Part shown: positions 12,062 to 24,973 of the stretch, one piece after another
How positions within the stretch are numbered: the first letter of the stretch is position 1
Layout of the letters: every line of letters starts with the position of its first letter
DNA from: Enoplolaimus lenunculus
Taxonomy: Eukaryota; Nematoda; Enoplea; Enoplida; Thoracostomopsidae
NCBI GenBank assembly: GCA_030248215.1
Contig: JASANG010000289.1
Span: 186,001 to 250,000, forward strand
DNA: 64,000 bases
Direction: 5' to 3'
Translations under genes and position numbers: made by a program
The notes under the pieces: model-generated
Told to the model about the DNA's origin: nothing
What the model saw: only the letters and a program-made list of their open reading frames with translations
Database searches by the model: none

Positions 12062-12331
12062 TTAACCCCTTCTCACATTGAGTTGCCTGTAGGCAACTCA
12101 GCGCAGTGTATATACGTTAAATAGTACATATTGTACGTGTTTAACAATTGCAACACGTATACATAGTACTAAATCACCACAAGACGTGAGAGCCCCCTCG
12201 GGCTCGAGCGTCAAGCTCCTATAGCTAAGTGGTGATGGTATACGCCACCTACTCCAGTCACTGGAGTTCGAATCCTAGCATAAAAGTAGGTCTCAGGGGA
12301 AATTGAAAATATTCATGTGAGAAAGGGTTAA
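12062..12331. mobile_element. piggyBac-like MITE (TTAA target, CCC/GGG ends)
   Basis: A 270-bp unit bounded by TTAA at 12062-12065 and 12328-12331. The ends are inverted: TTAACCCCTTCTCACAT on the left, and the complement of the right end reads TTAACCCTTTCTCACAT, one mismatch in 17. TTAA duplication with CCC...GGG termini is the known signature of piggyBac-type elements. It has no transposase, so it is non-autonomous. The right-hand part carries a tRNA-like module at 12214-12286. Confidence 0.8.
12214..12286 (+). other. tRNA-like module inside the TTAA MITE
   Basis: ATAGCTAAGTGGTGATGG resembles an A box and GGAGTTCGAATCC resembles a B box, with normal tRNA-like spacing. The 5' and 3' acceptor halves do not pair and the T stem is poor, so it is not a working tRNA. 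It looks like a tRNA-derived polymerase III promoter relic carried inside the MITE. Confidence 0.5.
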
Positions 12332-15300
12332 GCATATTGCTAAACATAGATCTAAGTCTATGCGAAGGAATAACCAAAGATCTAGACAATCCTGCTTGTT
12401 TACCGTTCCATCAGCGCGCTGGGTGGCCCTAAAAGTACGGACGGAATATAATTCGTAAACCAGTAGAACTTTTATAACACTGATTGCGAGTCCAGAATGA
12501 CAAGTTTGAAACGTTTGTAAAATACGTTTCAGAGCAAAAAAATAGCAGAAGCCCGGTTTTAATTGATGACTCTTTAACTGTGATGCATTTAGCTTTTGTT
12601 TGCAGCGTTCACTACTGTGGCAGCTCTAGAAATTTTTGACGAGGAGCGCGCGGTATATGAATATGAGAAAGACTCGTGAGCCAAATTAGTTAGAATGCGA
12701 ACGCAATTTCAGTAGTAAATATTGATCCCAATATTTTGGTTTCAAACATTGTTGGTGGCTTAAGTGTCGACGAACCCCTGTGCAAAGAACAATTGCTGTA
12801 GTGCGTAAATTTGTAATATTTTGTTTGCGACAAAACGGTTTAATACGTGTTTTCCAAATTGCAATATTTTTTGAAATGTTTTGTGGCTGTTTTAAAAAGT
12901 GGTTTTGGCACAAAATTAAATAATTTTTGGCGTTTATACATTTCACGCATAATTTAACGCTCAGGTCGAACGTCGGTTTAGGAAAAGACTTATCGATCAA
13001 CTAAGCTTATGAATAAAATAAAGTTTACTGTAATTTGCAAACAATGAAATACTTGAATGTTTGGTTGAAATGAAATTTTATTCCCGTTCAGAAACTGTGT
13101 TGGATTCGTTTTGTTTTTAGTCTGACCAAAGGGCGGAAACAAGGGCGAGCCATGACGAATACCTAATAGCGCAGCTGTAACATTTCAGGACAGGCAACAA
13201 AAACAATTTTGCCGATAAAGACACGCAGAATCACGAAAAAATATCGCAGACGCTAAACTTGGTTCAGAGAAACGCTCTTTGAAAGTTCCACCACTTGGTT
13301 CTATTTCACATCAAGGGGACTCATGTTACTCTTACGGCTATTGCCGAAGGATTTAATTTGGGTAGTGCATAGTTTCCCGACAAGAGGAGACCTTATGAGC
13401 ACTCGATCATTCACAAAGTTGTTCGATGCTGTCGATGTGTCCACTTATATTATGCGCCACTGTTCATCCCTGATTTTTAAGGAAATGACAAGGAAATTTG
13501 ATTTAATTTGCATGCATCATTTATTTAAGAGTACAAGTCTTACATAAACATATTTGACTACGTTGGGTGATTTATGCCACAAAGATATGAGAAAAAACAC
13601 CATATTTTTCAAGTGATGGATATGTTTTGAGCATGACATTTTCGGTTGACTTTCAGTGAAAGATTATATACCCGGATATGTGCCGCGAAAGCATGCCAGA
13701 CTGCTCCACACACGTTTCCGCTTGACTTAATTTTGTCAACAAGAACTACTGTATTAAAATTAAGTCATTATTAGCGATTTGCCGATTCAAGTTTGAAATC
13801 TAATATTTAGCGTTTTTTATAAAACCAACCAGCTTTGTCCAATGCATATATTTGTGTACGCCGCTAGCGTTGTAATTTCAAAATGAAATCGGATATGTAA
13901 GATCGCCGGATAAACTAAATTGATTTTTTACCACACACAGTGCCATAAAAGTTTCAACGATGTTTCGTTAAAGAAATACAAAGCCTGTTCTAAAATGTAG
14001 AAGAAATAGTGAATGCATTGATTTTATAAAGATTTTGGTGGAAATTCTTTTATATGTTTTTGCTTAGGCGTAGGCTCAGACCAAGCCTAAGTAACAGTGC
14101 TGAATGTATGCTAAGGCTTACAAATATGCTTACGCTACTGTTACGCGCGTTAAAGTAACATTGATTGGTGTTGCTGCCACAGTTTTGAGTTTATTAACAG
14201 CCGGCGCTGAGTACCAGGGGTCCTATATGAGTGTCGGATGAACCGAAGCCGCCGAACTCTGAGTTAATAGTTTTTAAGCTGCCGGCAACATTTGCAAACT
14301 TTCAAAATATCGAAAAATGACTTAAAACGTTGCAAACACGTTTTGTTTACTTGAAATATTCTGCCATCAAAAAATTTTGTTTATTTTTAGCATTTTTTGT
14401 GCGTTGTATAGAATTTTCGAGAAACTGATGCAACTGTTTAAGATTTTTACAAACTGCCGTAGCTTGAACGTTAGACAACTGTTGAAATGGAAAATATTCA
14501 TGTTGGAAAGGGCTAAGGCTTGGTTTTGTTTGCCTAAAATGGTCTACAGTGGCCGATAAGCTTTCTATTATGACTCTTAGTGATGAATTTGAAAGCACAA
14601 ACAGAGCATAAGAGCCCTTAACACAAGTGCGATTAATTAGTAGGTCTCTTTTCTTTATATAAGCATAAGCAATGAATAGCAATTCTATTTTATCAAAGCC
14701 GCTTTTATTGACGACAGAAAATTTACAGCGAAATTTGAACAAGTGCCCGCTCAAGGGCCACTGTGTGACTCTGGTAAAAAAAGATCTGCATTCACTGTGT
14801 GGTCAGGTGTATACACAAGGGTGACGACGATGCTATGTCTTTGAAATTGCAGTAGACGGGAAAACGCACCCTTTTAAAACAAGCTTTAGAATAACCTGCT
14901 GGACCCATCAGGTGAAAGGTATTCTCGCTGCATCACGAGATTAGGTTTAGATGAGGTTTTACTTTCTCGAACAGAAATCTTCGTTCCGCACTGGTGGATG
15001 TGAAGAGGGCAAGCATGTCGACCGAGGGTCCGAACAGGGGTCAAAACTAAAATTGTACTAAGATTTTGTACCAAGGTGTATTACCGGATATCGGTTTCCG
15101 GAAAAAACGGTGTGAATTTGCATTTTATATCTGAAATTAAGTTTACCGTGAACATTAAATCTATTAATCACGTATAAATAACGAAATTTTCCATTGCAGA
15201 TATGCTACAATTGTTCAAATGAAAAAAAAATTGCAAAATTTCAGCCAAGATCCTGTAAAATTTGGGTAAATCAGTTGTTTTTTCTTCCAAATTTTAAGAA

Positions 15301-17828
15301 ACCCAATGAATATTCGTGTGCGTTTATTGCATTTGCACAAAAATAAAATATCTTTGAAACTTTTATAGTGAATTATCCGTTTTTGTTACTTTGTTCACTA
15401 TTCATTTCCGTTGCTTTACTATTCGTTTACACCCTGTTTAGTACTAAACCTGTGTTTGGCTTTTCGTTCGACTGCTTTTTTAATATTATATATCGCGCGG
15501 AATTGCTCATTAGAAATTTGTGGATCCGTCCCTGTTGTTTCGCGTCCCCAAATGCGCCACTCTTCAAGTAATAGGGTTATATCGCAAAACAGTAAACACT
15601 GAATCTTGATTTGCTCTAGGATGTTTAGTTTATTTTAGATTAAACAAACAAATCGGATAAAGTTTTATCTTAACGCGTCGTGAGCGTTTATCAATATTTA
15701 GACCTCCGCTTCTTGGACGGCGTTATCAGTTCACGTGATTTGTGCTAAAAGGCACGTGAGTTGATGAAAGAGATTAATGACGAACATCTTCGATTGTTGT
15801 CAAAACTGTTTTCTGGTAGAGCTGCGCAAAGTTTTAGTAGTTTTATTTTCAAATTGTTTCGCTTTGCGTTTTGTTTTGAACGTTTCATGAGCGGTGGGGG
15901 GACAGTCTCTGGGTGGCCGATTATGTTGTGTTGTAGTGCAGTAGTTTTTGATAGTATGAAATCAATCTAATTTCATGGCACCCAAGCCATGCCGTGCCAT
16001 CGCCGCCACCAGAGACCAATACTCAAATTTCACATTGATGGTGCAATAATAGCGGCTGGCTTGTCGCTCGTTCCGCTCATGAGATGTTTTCCACTGTTGT
16101 AAATCGAGTGGACCCCACCGTTAATTTTTAGATCCTTTACTATTGATTTTAGTTGTCGAGACACCGCTGTTCGGCGAGTTATGTATTTAAGCCACGTCAC
16201 TTACAATGTTTCAGAGTTGTAGAAAGTAAACTGTTGTCATAGGCAAATCAGCTTACAGTTAGAGGTTGACTTCGGCTTACGCGTACTGTAGTGATACAAA
16301 TAAGAGGGGGAGACTGATATTTATTTGGCCTCTCCAGAGCGTACTCCCGTGTTATTTGGTTACTGACTGTTATTTACTTTAACCCGCCCTCCGCCACCCT
16401 TCGTTATTGATTTATATCCGGTATTGCACCTTTCCGGTGAATTAGACGTTTCTTTGTTTTGTATCAATGCTTGAGCGATAATGCAAGTGTTATACTTATT
16501 AATGTACTTTCAAAACGTAACTGTCTTTAAAGTTCCGAACTGAACTTTATTTGAACCAGCACTCACTTATGCACTACAATAAATAATAATTCACATTTAT
16601 AGACTCAAATTAAGGTTTAGGGACTCTATCTGCTTACGGACTTTTTAAGGAATGCGGACTCCTATTGATTGGGACTTAAAAATGGGAACCCCCTCTTTTT
16701 ACCCCTTTCTTATTTGGGTCACTACAGTATTTACGTACACTATACTCAGTACGCCATTGGTTTAGGCTTCACCTAAATTTTGGCTAAGCCGTACCGGTAC
16801 ACCTCGCTTGAGCATTGTATTCTTGTATAGTGCTTATTGTGTAATTATCGTAAAAAAAGTTATAATTTAACGAAACTTGAAATCGTGTTTATAGTTTCGT
16901 CACAATTTGATTTTAAAAGATGGTAATTTTCTTTTCCGGTTCAACTCGCAGGTGTTAAAAACATTGTGGAATTTTGCTCGCTTTCCGAATTTTTCACGTC
17001 TGTTGTCAATTATTGTCATGCAGGTATTTTCAAAACTTAATGTTATTATATTTCGGGCACCAAAACTAGGGACTAACTTTACCTTACACATCAAATTTCG
17101 CAATTAATTAAAGCTGTTTTTTATCTCGAAAATTAGCTTAAGTAAAGTAAACACATGCCGTACTGTACAGCAGTATTGGCGTATCCAATGAATGCTGGAA
17201 GATATACTGCCTCTTTTGGAAGCAATAAAAACGCTTTAACGGGTTGTAGCATAACCTCCTGGATCTCAGACGGTAAAACACTGGCTGCGTAAAAACCCGT
17301 TAAACTGGCTGTGCTCCTCCGGAATGAAAGCTGATATGAACATATACCATACCCATTTCTAATGAAATCTAAGTCATATTTAATTGTTTGCTCTATCGAG
17401 AAAACCGTTTACACAAAGATTAGATTTTCGAAAATTCTAGTGCATTACCAGTTTATTGGCTCAGCGCAATTTCGCGTATCACTAATTGTTTCTCAAACAT
17501 TCCGGAAAATTGAAACTAAAAAAGGTTTGTAAGCATGTCGATTTCACGTGAGCTTCGACAGACGCTGTGGTTTGTGCGGTGCTGTGCTGTTCGTGTCTCT
17601 GTGATAAAAATAGCAGTCTTGTTTTTAACTGAGAAAATATTGTTTTCAACGAGAAAATGATTAAGTTGTTTTCAATAAATCCGGCAACTTTTTTACTGGT
17701 AAAAAGGACCTTTTGGTTTCCTGCAATGAGATGCACAACGGGTACATATCTTGATATGAAGCCGGTTTGAGGGCAATTACCTTGTATCAAGAGCGGATAA
17801 TGTTTTTATAACAAGAGTGTGCAAATCG
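12332..17828. other. Intergenic region; no gene recognised
   Basis: No supported coding exon. TTAGGC-like hexamers occur at about 14060-14150 (gcttaggcgtaggctcag, aagcctaagtaac). A MITE-end relic lies at 14485-14516. The rest is AT-rich sequence without recognised content. Confidence 0.45.
14485..14516 (+). mobile_element. Solo right end related to the TTAA MITE
   Basis: AAATGGAAAATATTCATG followed by TTGGAAAGGGCTAA aligns with the last 32 bases of the element at 12062-12331 with about four differences. The terminal TTAA is changed to CTAA. No matching left end was found. Confidence 0.4.
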
Positions 17829-17990
17829 GGACCGTAGCCAACGTGGTGCCAGGGCGGGCTCAGCCCTCCCTGGAAAAATTTTGGCCCTCCCTGCAAAATT
17901 TTCAACCTTGCTGGTAAGTCATTAAAAACCCTTGAATACCACTCCTAGAAAATTTGTAGCCCCCCAGTAAGGTGAGCTGGTTACAGGCCT
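17829..17990 (+). mobile_element. Dispersed ~160-bp repeat, copy 1 (GTAGCC...GTGAGCTGG family)
   Basis: Shares GGGCTCAGCCC, TGGAAAAATTTT, AATTTTCAACCTTGCT, AGTCA..AAAACC and AAGGTGAGCTGG in the same order with 24041-24190, and on the opposite strand with 28640-28806. Ends are roughly inverted (CCGTAGCCA / TTACAGGCCT). No coding capacity; a MITE or SINE-like family. Confidence 0.65.
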
Positions 17991-18413
17991 GGTGCAACTG
18001 GGTAAATTCTGTATACAAAAGAATATGCCAAACGCACGTTGCGTTTTTGGCCTATTCCTTTTATATTGAGAGATGGTTATGTTAGCATTATTTCACTAAA
18101 ATCAATAAAACTTTGCGGGCGCTAAAATGCTCCGAATTTTTGAGCAATTGTATACGCGTATTGAGTGTGGCAACCACACCGGCTAAAGCGCAACGCGCAG
18201 TGGTACAACTCATATAATGGATCTGTTTGGCCCCCGGAATCTCCAGGTTCACCGCATGCCTTGGGCTACCGCGAACGGCAGCCGTGGCATTGAAGTTAAT
18301 ACATGCCAGAAGTAGTATTAATTGACATCAAATACATATAAATTGTGCGTCAACTTCGTTGTCAGAGGCGCAGCAGCTGTTTTAAAATGGGGGGTATACG
18401 CCAGGGTGACATA

Positions 18414-18612
18414 CACTGCAAAAAACATTGACTCTTTCTGAAATACACTCTACGGGACTACACAAACTGAATCAAATTCGACTCCGCCAGACTAAAACGT
18501 GCAACTCAGTGACTCGAATGTGACTCTGGCGGAGTCAAATTTGACTCAGTTTGTGTAGTCCCGGTGAGCTTTTTCCGGAAAGAGTCAATTTGATTCACCA
18601 TTTTTTGCAGTG
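18414..18612. mobile_element. 199-bp foldback MITE with TA target duplication
   Basis: Ends are exact inverted repeats CACTGCAAAAAA / TTTTTTGCAGTG flanked by TA on both sides (18412-18413, 18613-18614), as in Tc1/mariner-type insertions. A second nested pair GGGACTACACAAACTGA / TCAGTTTGTGTAGTCCC plus GACTCCGCCAGA / TCTGGCGGAGTC makes almost the whole unit a hairpin. No coding capacity. Confidence 0.85.
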
Positions 18613-21600
18613 TACTTACAACGGTGCACATATGGAAGAAACTTAATTCGGAAGTTAAGCGAACGAGAAGCTAAATGTAATCTTTAATAGTTTGAAAATA
18701 TTGTCCTTATTCATATTTTTCATTCCGTGTTATGTATTCAATTTCTGAGATAGAAAATTGTAGGGGCCACCTCTTCCCACGGCTGATGTGCCACTGTTAA
18801 TTGCTGCTGGTGCGTAACACTTTTATTATTGTGAAAAGGGTATTTCTGTTTGAGATTAATAATATTTTACCATCAATGATATAGTTTATAATTGCATTAA
18901 TAGCAAAATAATCTTACACTCATTCAACCAAGAATCAAGCCAGCATCGTTCGTCTACACAACCTTCCGCGACTGTCCGTTCGTTTTCAAATGTTCCTTTT
19001 TCCTGCATTCATCAATTGTATTTTCCTCATTATTAATGCCTTGTTAGAAACATAAATTCATTTCACATGAGTTTCACAACTGCATCACAATACTGAACTC
19101 AAATTAGCGATTTAAACTCTATTCTGGTTGTAGCAAATCGAAAATTGTGGTTGTAAACGTTCAATTGAATGAAATGTGTCCAATTCAGAAGAAAAACTAT
19201 TTGTGCCAATGTCATTTGATTCCCGCTGGCGCCAATGGTCCAGTGCCTGATTTGGGTGAGTTCTTGGGTTTACTGAGAGTCCAACAAAAGGAGTATCCTT
19301 GAATTTGGGCTCAGACAGGCGTGAACTGTATGGCGAAGTTTTTTATCACCGAGAGTTGCGATTGAGCAAAAACTTTTTTAATCTTAAAGGCCCAGCAGTC
19401 TATTCTACAACCTTTAAAATTAATACCTACATTCTACTCGTTACTCTCACGATGGAACATACCCGTCTCATGTGGGTTCTCTGGTGTACGTCTGACTGTG
19501 GTACACATACTCCTGTACTTTCTATATGTACCAGAGGTACCTTGAGCAACAAGAGGTGTAGCCAGTACTTCATTGCATCAGGATTGGATTATTTAGTTTA
19601 AAATTTGTTTTGCAACCGCGCATGAAAACTTTTTTGGCCTCTGCATTCAGCTTGTAAATGTGCATTTTTTGACTCTCTTTTAATTTATGGGGATATATCG
19701 CCGCCACTAGCGAATCCAGTGGAGGGCGTACACCTCCGTCATAAATTTTTTGTGAAAAAATGGTACGATCCCTCACAACCTTACAATTTTTTCCCTCAGA
19801 AAATTTTTTTGTAAATAAAATACAATTTTTCCTCACAATAATTTTCTGTGTGATAAAATGATAATGTTCATTTTCCACCTCAGAAATTTTTTTGGTGATA
19901 AAATCTACCTTACAATTTTTGCGTTTCATATCATTTGCCAGCCCGTTTCCCGTCAGAAATTTTTGAATCCGCCTCTGTATGTCGCCCATCCATTCCCCTT
20001 GGTTACGCTCCAGATGCCTGAATTATGCTGAAAGTATCGCTTACTTTATTGTAATATAATTATATGTAAAAGCTGGTTTTGTAAAATACATACATATAAA
20101 CGAACATGAATGTAACCAACGCATTCGGTTTTGCTGTTACCGGTTTGTTTTATGGGTTAACCAATACGTCGTCGTTCATGAACCACACAAACCTGCGTTT
20201 CGCGAATGATCCATCTCACCTGGTTATTATTTTTATTCGCCCGTAGTTACGGTTTCCGGAAGTGGCTTTGCTATGTTTGATTAATGTCAGCATTGCGTGG
20301 CAGCATACAAGATCTGTGTAAATATTGCGGTTTAGTATTATGGAGACTGCCGGGTGTGTAGTTGTGCATAGTCAAGATTAACGCATTGTCAAAGGCGTTT
20401 AAGGTGTTTCCAAAGACCGAAGCCTTCTGTGGGATAAGTGTTTAAAAGCTCAGTTCCAGATTATCAGGTGTAACTGTCAGCTACAGCTCAAAAATAAACA
20501 TGAGTTATGGTAAACCGAAGTTGGACTCAGCTGCTTAAATTTAATTTTCGGTTGAAATGATAATACTGAATTTTTTATAATTTGAAATATTATTTTTGCA
20601 CCAAATAATAGCGCTCTATAGAGCTAAAGAATATATAAACTGTTTTCAGAAATGTTCTCACACGCCGATCCTATTAATAAATGAGTTAGTGAAAAACGAT
20701 GAACAGTACACTTATATTTGAATTTTGTCTTCGTTGACACATCATTGATATTTGAATCTGTCAAACGCAGGTTTAGCGTACTAATAACACTTGACATAAG
20801 TATATTTAGACGTGTCGGCTTCTCTTGTTTTTAACTCATTCAAAGATCAAAGATCAAATACCGAAAGTTTAAGCCGAAGTATCTTTAAATTGTTAGTACT
20901 CCAGTTGATCAGGGTGGACTAGACTCCGGTTTCCCGTGTGCTTTCGTTTTGGTTCAACAAAAACTGAGCTATGGGAGAATGCCGACTCCGAAATGAATTC
21001 GTGTATGTGCCTCCCCTCCACCCCCAGGCTTTTGCGTTTCTCAGTGCACAACTGAGCCTCGTGATAACGATTGTTTGCCATGTATAAAATTTCGTTGCGT
21101 TGAAGATATCGAATGGGTGACAGTATAGGTATATATTTAGTTTATCTTATTGTCTTTAAAAGTTTTAAGCAACGAAATAAGCTTTCAACTTGCAATTTTT
21201 CGGCGACAGTTGCTCAAATTTGACAATCTGATAACATGAAATCTGAATGAATGATAAATTGTATATACATCCAAATGTCTGTGCAGACAATAAACCGTAT
21301 GTACCATTTTTTCTTCCACCTACTTGTTTCTTTGTTAGCAGCGAGTTAGGTTGTCCACATGTTTACCACCCCCCACAGGTACATGAACAAAACAGGGACG
21401 TAGCTATGGATGTGCCGGGGGTTTATGTTAAGTTCTTCCTTGTAAGGGTTAGACATTACTTGAGATAGGGGAACTTGGACTTAATAGTACTGAAGTAAAT
21501 TTCGTCATATTTTTTGAAATGTTTTCTTTCACAGCCGAAAATTGAAGGTTATACCAACTCTACACAATGTCATTAGTTCTATTCATCGCAAAGGCTTCTA

Positions 21601-22416
21601 TGGAAAATTAACTATTCACCGTCAAGGGCTGTTGGCGAAAGCCGAGACGTTGATATCGTATTTCGAGTAACGGATATAGTTGAAAGATTTTTGCGGTTCG
21701 GAATTTTTGAAACAGGGACGGACGATTCGTGACTAAAAGTTTTGCGATGGGAAATTACTTCCAAGGATTTACTGAGAGGAGATAGATGGTCACACCCATT
21801 CCATTCCAACAAAGAAATTTCAGATTGGCCCCATTGCACACTATAACCATTTGACTACTACAGAGTACAGATCATCTGAGGGGTAAAACTTTACTCAATA
21901 TCTTTGGGAGACTTTATTTGACCCACCCCTGAGACTACTTTAGCTACCCCTATGCTGAATGAGCATTTGAAAGTAAGACGAAGTGCAGCCATCAAAATCA
22001 AACTTTTGCACTGGGATTTTAATAAAAATTAGATTGGCTTCGCGATGACGTGGCTCACGAAGTTTTTCACATCTCGGCGTTTTCATGCTAAATTTTCGAT
22101 CCGCCGTTGGTCTCAGATTTTAGCAATTTATCGCTGGATTACTGACCGCAGAAAAATGCTGCGTTCACTTCCCAAAATGTTTCTACAGCCACCATAAATT
22201 TTTTCCCCTCCCCCTGCCGCTGAATAAATGTATAGATGCAAGCCATGGTCTGTACGCTCGGTGTATCACTGTCCTAGAATATGGCAGTATTCATGTTGAT
22301 GAAATGTTTAATCTTTTCTATAAGATTATTCAATTGTAATTTAGCCCCCTCTAAAATAGGTTTGCCATAAAATTTCAGCCGAGCTTCGTGAACAGTTTAT
22401 ATATTTTATATATTCT
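18613..22416. other. Intergenic region; no gene recognised
   Basis: No exon could be supported. A patch at about 19730-19970 has repeated AAATTTTTTTGTGA/CCTCACAA wording, suggesting an old degenerate repeat. Nothing else recognised. Confidence 0.4.
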
Positions 22417-22670
22417 CACTAAAAATATACTTGAAATGATGTAAAACTGTTGCCGAATTAAGTGTCGGTTTTACTTACAATGGTGATTGGCAAAGTTTTA
22501 CTTACTTTTAAGCAAATACAAAATTGTTAGCTTTACATTTACTTAATTAATCAGGAAATACAGCTGTAGTTTTACTTATTTATATTATTTAAGCAAAGAT
22601 TTACTCAATATTTAGCACACTTATATTTAAGAAAGTAGTAAAATATAGCTAAAGTATTTTAAGTGGAGTG
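22417..22670. mobile_element. AT-rich CACT...AGTG element, copy B
   Basis: Full-length partner of 11391-11651, in the same orientation, with small insertions and substitutions throughout. This indicates old, independently drifting copies. Non-coding. Confidence 0.75.
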
Positions 22671-24040
22671 TTTTTACAGAGTTCAGGGATCGCCCGACCA
22701 AAAACCGACATCTGTAACTTTAAATCGGTACTTTTGTGTAGTAAATATCGGCCTATAAGCTAACTTACCTGTATTTTTTAAAAACGTTTTGCACTGAGTT
22801 TACTTGAAATAAACTGGCCCAGATGTTACCATTTTTGCTCACTGCTGCATGCTACTCAACCTCGCAATTACCAGAGATTCATTAATTAATGTCCTGCGCC
22901 ATATTAATCTCGTTGACGTTAAAATTTACATTTGCATCAAACACACGACACGTTTGGAATTGCAGTCAACTGCAGCAGTATGCGTAGAGCACAGCAGTGC
23001 AGTGCAGAGCGCACAATATTTCTCAGACTCGAGTTAATGAGCTGATATTAATCTCGTCGTGTCGTGTATGCTCACTTGCTTTTCAGCTCATTCTGCGATG
23101 TGCTTCGTACGGACGTTGTTGTTTGAAAACTTTGCGATGATTTCAGTTTAGAGTTTTCGTTTTGTTTGTTTGTTTTTGGATGCGCTAAATGATATCAGTT
23201 GCATATTTTTGTCGGCGGTTATCTCTTTAATCATTCAATGCTGTGAATGCAAGCTAAAACGCAGCGACGGATGTGTCTTTGAGCTGGAAACATAGAGTCC
23301 GCCCGGTGCTGTGAAATGAGTCAAACTCAAACAGAAAGCATATCGTCAAAAGCTGAAACATATTTGGGGGGATTTTGAACTTTTTTAAAAAGTAACACCC
23401 CCGTTTGTAATTTTTAGACAACGTTGACCAGCAGCCGTAGTAATTTCGATTTGGAAGTTTTGGTTGTCAGCTTAAGTGGAACGATCATCACTTCAGACCT
23501 TTTTCAGTAAGCAACTGGAAAAGCAGGTTGCGAAGTGGGCTCAAACTCACAAACGTGCCGATCTTTGAAGAAATCGAACGCTCTACCCATTCGCCCCGCA
23601 GCCGCCTTGCCAACTGCCTTCATCGTCGACAATATCTCGACATGCATAGTGGAATATATGCAGCAGAGAACATACTGCATTATGTGCATTGCATTGTATA
23701 TTGCATATGCACACTGACAAGCATATCTGCGGCGGAGGCGTCACCTAAAACCAAGAAAGTCAGCGAATTTATTGTTCTCATTGCCGCCTCTCACTGTACC
23801 ATAAAGAGTTTCTTCGCAAATACTGATGAACTGTTGAATATTGCATTTTTTACGGTTTATATTTTCGTTTAAATAAAAATATTTCGTTTACGCATGTAAA
23901 GGCGACATCTGACAAAGTTGATTAATACCAGATTGTTTTAAACATAAACTTCAACTACCGACGACTATCAGCCGCCGCCTCATCTTCTGCTGTTTCTTAA
24001 AACAACGCTGCTGATACAGCGATAAAAGCGTTGTTTACCT

Positions 24041-24190
24041 GGGCCCGTATCCAAACGGGGGCTCAGCCCCGTTGGAAAAATTTTATCCCCAAATAGAAAA
24101 TTTTCAACCTTGCTTGTAAAGTCAACGAAAACCATAGCATGCCTCCAGAAAATTTTTTATCCCCCACATCAAGGTGAGCTGGCCACGGAA
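24041..24190 (+). mobile_element. Dispersed ~160-bp repeat, copy 2
   Basis: GGGCCCGTATCCAAACGGGG, GGCTCAGCCCCGTTGGAAA and TCAAGGTGAGCTGGCCACGG mark this as the same family as 17829-17990 and 28640-28806. Confidence 0.65.
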
Positions 24191-24702
24191 TGTGTTTACC
24201 CAGTTGTGTTGTTATTGTTGTTTTTTGTTTCCATTCTGATAAACATTGTTGGTTGCTTGTTTGCTTGGATGGCTTTGTTTTGCTTTGACTACTCTATTAA
24301 TTTTTGGTCTGGATTCTCTTGGATGCGGTAGGTACTGTATACTATCTGGATTTTTGATTGCGTCAGTTCTATTTTTAATAACCTATTATCAGCATTTGAG
24401 CCAAGAAAGAGTGGGGCCGCATAGAACATGGACCCTCCCCTCTCTTTGTGGTAGTGTTGACAAAAATTAGTTTAAGTGAACAAAGCCGAGAGAAGACAAT
24501 TGATTTTCGCGCAGACTATGCATGGTTCAGGGAGGTGCTGAAACCCCCTGCCCCCCTTGGTTACGTGCCCGTGCTTACCGGCCGCTTAGAGCCAGGGTTT
24601 GCCAAAAATGATCCGTTTTTATTTTTTTGAACAAAAATAAAATAACACATGATCAGTATATCATTAGTTTCTGAAGCTAATGACTTTAAAAAGTGTTGAA
24701 AG

Positions 24703-24973
24703 CCCTATTCACACGTGCAGGTTTTTGCTGCGAGAAGTTGCAGCTGTAAATTACATGCAGAACTTGCATTTTTTCTTCAGCCAATGAAAAAGCGGCTGCT
24801 ATAAATTCAGTGAACTTGTATGGTTATTCACACATGTGAACTAAATTCCTAGCTATGATTTTTAATGAATTATTTGCAGCTGCAAGTTTTTCGAACAGCA
24901 TTTTGGACAAAACTTGGAAGTGCAAGCTACATCTGCAAGTTCTGGCAGCAAAACATTGCACTTGAGAATAGGG
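24703..24973. mobile_element. 271-bp inverted-repeat element (CCCTATTCACACGTGCA ends)
   Basis: Left end CCCTATTCACACGTGCAG.TTTTTGCTGC.AGAA.TTGCAG is mirrored at the right end, whose complement reads CCCTATTCTCAAGTGCAA, then TTTTGCTGCCAGAACTTGCAG. The inverted repeat extends over about 45 bp with several mismatches. No open frame. Ends of this kind are common in hAT-type MITEs; no clear 8-bp target duplication was identified, so the superfamily is tentative. Confidence 0.7.
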
